Shown here piece by piece: positions 59,847 through 64,000 of a DNA stretch of 64,000 nt. A program made the position numbers and the translations under genes. The notes below the pieces were generated by a model. It was not told the origin of the DNA. It worked only from the letters and a program-made list of their open reading frames with translations, and made no database searches. The DNA comes from Candidatus Sulfotelmatobacter sp. (lineage in GTDB: Bacteria > Acidobacteriota > Terriglobia > Terriglobales > Acidobacteriaceae), in the NCBI GenBank assembly GCA_030041475.1, contig JASHNU010000025.1:33830-97829 (forward strand), read 5' to 3'. Every line of letters starts with the position of its first letter. The first letter of the stretch is position 1.

Positions 59847-61233
59847 CATCCTGGTCTGCGACGACGAACGCTCCATCTGCGAAATGCTCGATATTTCCTT
59901 GCGCCGCGATGGCCATCGGGTGGAGACGGTTCAGTCGGGGCAGGCGGCGAAGAGCAAGATCGACGGCGCCCTCTACGACGTCATCATCACCGACATCAAG
60001 ATGCCGAACATCGATGGCATCGAAGTGCTGCGTCACGCACACCAGGTTTCGCCCGACTCTGCCGTCATCCTAATCACCGCGGTTGAGGACTACGAAGCTG
60101 CCGTCGAAGCCGTGAAGGCCGGCGGCGCTACCGATTACATTCGCAAGAATCCCGGGCTGGTGGATGAGATCCGGCTGGCCATCAAGCGGGCGCTCGAAAA
60201 ACTCGTTCTCAGCCGCCAGAACTTCGCTCTGCGGCGCGACGCTGCCGCGCGCAACTCGCTCGACAATATCATCGGCTCGAGCGCAGCCATGGAGAAGTTG
60301 AAGCAGACCGTCCGCACCGTGGCCTCGACGGCCAGCACGGTTCTGATCCACGGGGAAAGCGGCACCGGCAAGGAACTCGTCGCGCGCGCCGTGCATGTGT
60401 GCTCGCCCCGCGCCACCGAAGCCTTCGTCTCGGTGAACTGCGGGGCCTTCCCCGAGACCCTGCTCGAAAGCGAACTCTTCGGCTATCTGAAAGGCGCATT
60501 CACCGGCGCGAACCAGAACAAGCGCGGGCTGTTCGAAGTGGCTGACACCGGCACGATTTTCCTCGACGAAATCAGCGAGATGACGCTGGCCATGCAGGTC
60601 AAGCTGCTGCGTGTGCTGCAGGAGCGGACCGTCCGACCCGTCGGCTCGACCAGTGAAATTTCCATCGACGTGCGGGTCATCGCCGCCACCAACCGCGAAC
60701 TCGACAAGGCCGTCGCCGAAAATCTTTTCCGCGAGGACCTTTACTACCGGCTGAATGTGATTCCGATTCTTGTTCCGCCGCTGCGCGAACGCCCGGAAGA
60801 TATCCCACTGTTGGTAAACCACTTCCTGAAGAAGTACGCCGCCGCGGCCGGGCGCAGTATCTTGCGCGTGCATGCGCCGTCGCTCGCCGCACTCTGCGAT
60901 TACGAGTGGCCGGGCAATGTCCGGCAGCTCGAAAATACCGTCGAGCGCGCCGTCGCGCTCGAAACCACCGACGAGTTGCACGTGGAGCTGCCCGCAGAAA
61001 AGCCCAAGGCCCGTGCCGCAGCGGCTTCTGCCGGAGGCGGCACGCTGCCTGAGATCGGCGGCGAAATCACCCTCCCCGCCGGCATGGGCATGGAAAACTA
61101 CGTGGCCGGCATCGAGCGTACCCTGCTGCAGAGCGCCCTCGGGCATTGCGGAGGCGTGCAGACCAAGGCCGCCGACCACCTCGGCATCTCCTACCGCTCC
61201 TTCCGGCATTTGATGAAGAAGTACGGGCTATAG
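59839..61233 (+). CDS. pilR: PilR-type sigma-54 response regulator
   Basis: A 464-residue NtrC-family regulator: receiver with Asp52 (IITDIKMPN), AAA domain with GESGTGKE, an intact GAFTGA loop (YLKGAFTGANQNK) and a C-terminal Fis-type HTH (TKAADHLGISYRSFRHLMKK). It activates pilin transcription with sigma-54. ATG at 59839 overlaps the end of pilS, implying coupled expression. An Ala/Pro-rich linker precedes the HTH. No pilin gene is present in this window. Confidence 0.92.
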   Translation: MANILVCDDERSICEMLDISLRRDGHRVETVQSGQAAKSKIDGALYDVIITDIKMPNIDGIEVLRHAHQVSPDSAVILITAVEDYEAAVEAVKAGGATDYIRKNPGLVDEIRLAIKRALEKLVLSRQNFALRRDAAARNSLDNIIGSSAAMEKLKQTVRTVASTASTVLIHGESGTGKELVARAVHVCSPRATEAFVSVNCGAFPETLLESELFGYLKGAFTGANQNKRGLFEVADTGTIFLDEISEMTLAMQVKLLRVLQERTVRPVGSTSEISIDVRVIAATNRELDKAVAENLFREDLYYRLNVIPILVPPLRERPEDIPLLVNHFLKKYAAAAGRSILRVHAPSLAALCDYEWPGNVRQLENTVERAVALETTDELHVELPAEKPKARAAAASAGGGTLPEIGGEITLPAGMGMENYVAGIERTLLQSALGHCGGVQTKAADHLGISYRSFRHLMKKYGL

Positions 61234-61461
61234 CTGATAGCATCAGTCTGTCAGCCCTCACTTACAGCCTAATTCGGGAGAACGTAGCGTATCGAGGTCC
61301 GCGCTGCACACGGCTCCAAGCCCGTCGATGAGTGTAATGGCGATGTTACGCCAATCTACCTCAGATCCGCTCGCTACACTGTCATCCCCTCGGGAAAAAC
61401 CGTGAAAAGAAGACGAGAAGACAAGGGTTATCCGCGCAGAGTGTGGGGTTTCTGCGCTCAT

Positions 61462-61854
61462 TCATGCAACTCCTGGCGCGACTGCCTCTCGTTTTGCTGG
61501 CAGAAGCACTAACAGGACGACTCCGATCACAAGGAATATGATCACATCAGTAAAGTTCCTGTGGACGCCGTGATTCCAGGCCTCCACGGTTTGAATAGCC
61601 ATCACCATGCCATGGGAGATGTGCCACCACGCTGCTAGAGCAATCATCGAGCGATGCTCAGATGGTCTCCGTGCGGCCATGAGTAGAAAGACCCCGACCG
61701 GAATAAAGAAGCTCAGGAACATCGGCTCGACCTCGTTCTTCCGATCCAAAAGCCAGCTGGAATGCCACAGGTCCCTACATAGAAAATAAATTATCGCCAG
61801 ATTCAACAGCCCCACGATCACCAGGACGATCTGTGTTAGCCGTTCTTTTTTCAT
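61462..61854 (-). CDS. Small integral membrane protein, unknown
   Basis: A 130-residue protein with four predicted membrane spans: about 7-26, 45-60, 70-90 and 105-124. Sequences such as HRSMIALAAWWHISHGMVMA and TDVIIFLVIGVVLLVLL show its hydrophobic character. GAGGT lies four bases before the ATG at 61854; a longer frame upstream is less likely. I do not recognise the function. It is convergent with pilR. Confidence 0.65.
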   Translation of the reverse strand: MKKERLTQIVLVIVGLLNLAIIYFLCRDLWHSSWLLDRKNEVEPMFLSFFIPVGVFLLMAARRPSEHRSMIALAAWWHISHGMVMAIQTVEAWNHGVHRNFTDVIIFLVIGVVLLVLLPAKREAVAPGVA

Positions 61855-62311
61855 GTTGACCTCATTTCGGCCAATTTTGATGCGAGCGCAGCAGCGGCTC
61901 ACCCGAGGATTCACAAACTAGCACAAGGAAAGCAAAAACGAAATCTGCAATGACGTTGCTGATTCCGTCGGGCGGAGGTACTCAAACCACAGTCAACTGT
62001 CGTGAACAAGCCATTACACTCATCATGGGGTCAATGAGCCGCCAGGAGGGCAAACCGAGAGCGGAACGGCGGGCTTGCATCCCGCTCCTGAAACGCGGTT
62101 GAAATTCGTCTCCAAATAGCGAAAAGCGTTCCTGTCGTCTTTCGTCAGGTCGAACTGCCCGAAAGTGCCGCTGATGCGCACTCGTGGGCCATTTACCGGC
62201 CGCGGGCCGGTGATAGACTCTCGCCCAATCGCTGTAGCTTGAAGGCAAACGCTTTCCGCGTTTATTGGGGCCAAACCAAAGGGCAATAAAGTTCTAGCAG
62301 GGAAACTTTAG
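61855..62311. other. Intergenic region with doubtful minus-strand frames
   Basis: About 457 bp with no solid gene. A minus-strand frame (62023-62286) encodes a short Pro/Gly-rich peptide with VRISGTFGQFDLTKDDRN, perhaps a remnant of a secreted protein, but I cannot place it. The right end must hold the promoter of the Ig-like repeat gene. Confidence 0.35.
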
Positions 62312-64000
62312 ATGACCACTCCCCCAGCGTGGCACTCGATAATTGTTGCATGTTTTGTCATATTTGCTCTTTTGCCCGCCTTCGGGCAGTCAGTGACCCT
62401 CAGCCCCGCCGGCGTCTCTTTCGGGAATCAGGCGGTGGGCACGTCCAGCTCCGCACACAATGTCACTCTGAAGAACGGACAGAAAACTGCGATCACGATC
62501 ACCAGCATTGGCACTAGCCTTTCGGATTACACTCAAACCAATAACTGTCCCGGCAGTGGAACCACGCTGGCGGCCGGGGCCACTTGTACGATCTCGATTA
62601 CATTCAAGCCCAGTGTCCAGGGTTCAAGAGACGCCACTCTAACCGTAGCCGACAGCGGAACTTCCAGCCCGCAAACTACAAGCCTGACCGGCACTGGAAC
62701 GGCTCCGATATTGGAATCGATTGCGGTAACGCCGGGTGCGGCGTCGGTCGCCGCCGGCTACACTCAGCAGTTTACGGCGACGGGGACCTATAGTGACGGT
62801 TCAACCCAGAACCTGACCACCATCGCCACTTGGAGTTCCAGCAGCACTGCGCTGGCGACCGTCGGAAAGCACACGGGTTTGGCCACGAGCGTGGCGCAAG
62901 GAACGCCAACGATCCAGGCCACGTCAGGGTCGATCAGTGGCTCGGCCACGTTGACGGTAACGGCGGCGGTAATGACTTCGATCTCCGTTACTCCCTCCGC
63001 CCCATCGGTCGCCGCCGGCTACACCGAACAGTTCACGGCCACCGCAAACTACAGCAATGGCACGACGCAGAACGTGACCAGCAGCGCGGCTTGGACTTCA
63101 TCGGCGACGAGCACGGCGACGGTGAGCAACGGCGGATTGGCGACATGCGTGACCCCAGGCACAACGATGATTACGGCGACATCGGGAACGATTAGCGGCT
63201 CGGCGACATTAACTGTGACAGCTCCAGTCTTGACTTCGATCTCAGTCTCCCCCGCGACCCCATCGGTTGTGGCTGGCTACACGCAGCAGTTCACCGCCAC
63301 GGGAACTTTTAGCAACGGGACGACTCAAAGCCTTACGAATACAGCCACGTGGTCCTCGTCGAAGACTTCCGTCGCGACCGTAAACAGCAGCGGGCTGGCG
63401 ACGAGTGTAGCCAAGGGCACGGCTACGATCACAGCGACCTCGGGCACGATCAGTGGCTCGGCGACCTTGACCGTAACTGCGGCGGCGCTGGTATCGATCG
63501 TGCTGACGCCGGCGACTCCGTCAATTGCGCTCGGTACGACCGAGCAGTTCACCGCCACAGGAAACTACAGCAACGGCGCAACAGAAAATCTGACAACCGC
63601 TGCAACCTGGGGTTCGGCCAGCACTGCGATCGCGACGGTGGGAACGCACACTGGTTTAGCGACGAGCGTGGCCCAAGGAACAGCCACGATCAAGGCCACC
63701 TCCGGGTCGATCGCTGGTTCCACCACACTGACCGTCACGGCGCCGGCGCTGACTTCGATTTCGATCACTCCGGCAAAGGCATCAATTGCGGCCGGCTACA
63801 CGCAGCAGTACGCCGCGACAGGGACCTACAGCGACGGCACGACCCAGAATCTGACGAATACGGTGAACTGGAGTTCGTCGTCGGGGATTGCGACGATCAC
63901 GGCCGCTGGGTTGGCGACGGGAGTAAGTCAGGGAACAGTGACGATTACGGCCAGCTCAGGGACGGTAAGCACAACGGCGACGCTGACGGTAGCAGCGCCG
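62312..64000 (+). CDS. Secreted bacterial Ig-like repeat protein, N-terminal part
   Basis: A frame without a stop runs from ATG at 62312 to the end of the window (563 codons). A signal peptide covers about residues 1-29 (cleavage near AFGQ). Residues 30-130 resemble an ASH/choice-of-anchor beta-sandwich (VTLSPAGVSFGNQAVGTSS, TCTISITFKPS). Five Ig-like (Big_2) repeats of 86-87 residues follow, starting near residues 136, 223, 309, 395 and 482, each with a VAAGYTQQFTATGTYSDG-like start, a W-containing middle and a GSATLTV end. Such proteins are surface or adhesion modules. The C-terminus, and any catalytic domain, lies beyond the window. Confidence 0.88.
   Translation, partial: MTTPPAWHSIIVACFVIFALLPAFGQSVTLSPAGVSFGNQAVGTSSSAHNVTLKNGQKTAITITSIGTSLSDYTQTNNCPGSGTTLAAGATCTISITFKPSVQGSRDATLTVADSGTSSPQTTSLTGTGTAPILESIAVTPGAASVAAGYTQQFTATGTYSDGSTQNLTTIATWSSSSTALATVGKHTGLATSVAQGTPTIQATSGSISGSATLTVTAAVMTSISVTPSAPSVAAGYTEQFTATANYSNGTTQNVTSSAAWTSSATSTATVSNGGLATCVTPGTTMITATSGTISGSATLTVTAPVLTSISVSPATPSVVAGYTQQFTATGTFSNGTTQSLTNTATWSSSKTSVATVNSSGLATSVAKGTATITATSGTISGSATLTVTAAALVSIVLTPATPSIALGTTEQFTATGNYSNGATENLTTAATWGSASTAIATVGTHTGLATSVAQGTATIKATSGSIAGSTTLTVTAPALTSISITPAKASIAAGYTQQYAATGTYSDGTTQNLTNTVNWSSSSGIATITAAGLATGVSQGTVTITASSGTVSTTATLTVAAP

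Noticed and set aside
60070..61209. 379-codon frame opposite pilR
   Set aside because: Antisense to an intact sigma-54 regulator; no domain.
62023..62286. 87-codon minus-strand frame before the Ig-like gene
   Set aside because: The segment VRISGTFGQFDLTKDDRN looks protein-like, but there is no ribosome-binding site or family match; it could be a remnant only.
62312..64000. Repeats considered as a CRISPR or tandem satellite
   Set aside because: The 258-261 bp period keeps a continuous reading frame encoding Ig-like domains, so it is a coding repeat.

Overview
The window looks like a chromosomal stretch of an acidobacterium, probably a soil member of class Terriglobia. The support is gene content rather than a single marker: a Tes/Mss-type lipid radical SAM enzyme, a TIGR03118 protein, a DUF4197 protein, a bacterial PNGase A homologue, an NtrY/NtrX pair, a pilB-pilT-pilC-pilS-pilR block, and many hairpin-forming intergenic repeats. 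The DNA is GC-rich and densely coded. No phage, insertion sequence or CRISPR array was seen. Species identity cannot be read from the sequence.

Layout. 1-1.4 kb: the start of an unknown minus-strand gene, a repeat-rich spacer and a vapBC toxin-antitoxin pair. 1.7-3.9 kb: a large radical SAM enzyme of the membrane-spanning-lipid (Tes/Mss) type. 4.1-10 kb: exported or membrane proteins of uncertain role (a small secreted protein, a CadC-like regulator, a PNGase A homologue, DUF4197, TIGR03118). 10-16.3 kb: two small unknown genes, a membrane protein with a spermidine-synthase-like domain, and convergent to it an AmmeMemoRadiSam locus in which Memo and AMMECR1 are fused. 16.4-21.4 kb: a MIO-type ammonia-lyase, a SnoaL-like protein, and coupled aspartate aminotransferase and ATP-dependent PEP carboxykinase genes. 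21.8-26.3 kb: a dCache membrane sensor, an EF-P-like protein, an adenosine-specific kinase, a membrane protein and a ferredoxin-methyltransferase fusion. 26.5 kb: tRNA-Lys. 26.6-32.2 kb: a two-gene 2-hydroxyacyl-CoA dehydratase-like system. 32.8-36.2 kb: meaB, methylmalonyl-CoA epimerase, tsaB, rimI and a DUF465 gene. 36.3-41.8 kb: psd, pssA, an Asd-like protein, lptE, holA, nat and rpsT. 41.9-48.7 kb: a Ycf46-like AAA protein, a probably frameshifted small membrane gene, the phoH-ybeY-corC-era block and an RsbW-like kinase. 48.8-53.8 kb: ntrX, ntrY, a GH10 xylanase and a doubtful small gene. 53.9-61.2 kb: pilB, pilT, pilC, pilS, pilR. 61.5-64 kb: a small membrane protein and the first 563 codons of a bacterial Ig-like repeat protein that runs off the window.

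The genes most likely to work together are aspartate aminotransferase with PEP carboxykinase (aspartate to oxaloacetate to PEP), MeaB with the epimerase (propionate and methylmalonyl-CoA), Psd with PssA (phosphatidylethanolamine), PilB/T/C with PilS/R (type IV pili), NtrY with NtrX, and the dehydratase-like protein with its activase.

The most unusual signals are: an AmmeMemoRadiSam locus whose proteins carry export signals, including a Tat-type signal on the radical SAM enzyme; a family of operon-junction hairpins each built from its own short repeat unit; a palindromic repeat inserted in frame into meaB; the ferredoxin-methyltransferase fusion; and the orphan dehydratase-like pair.
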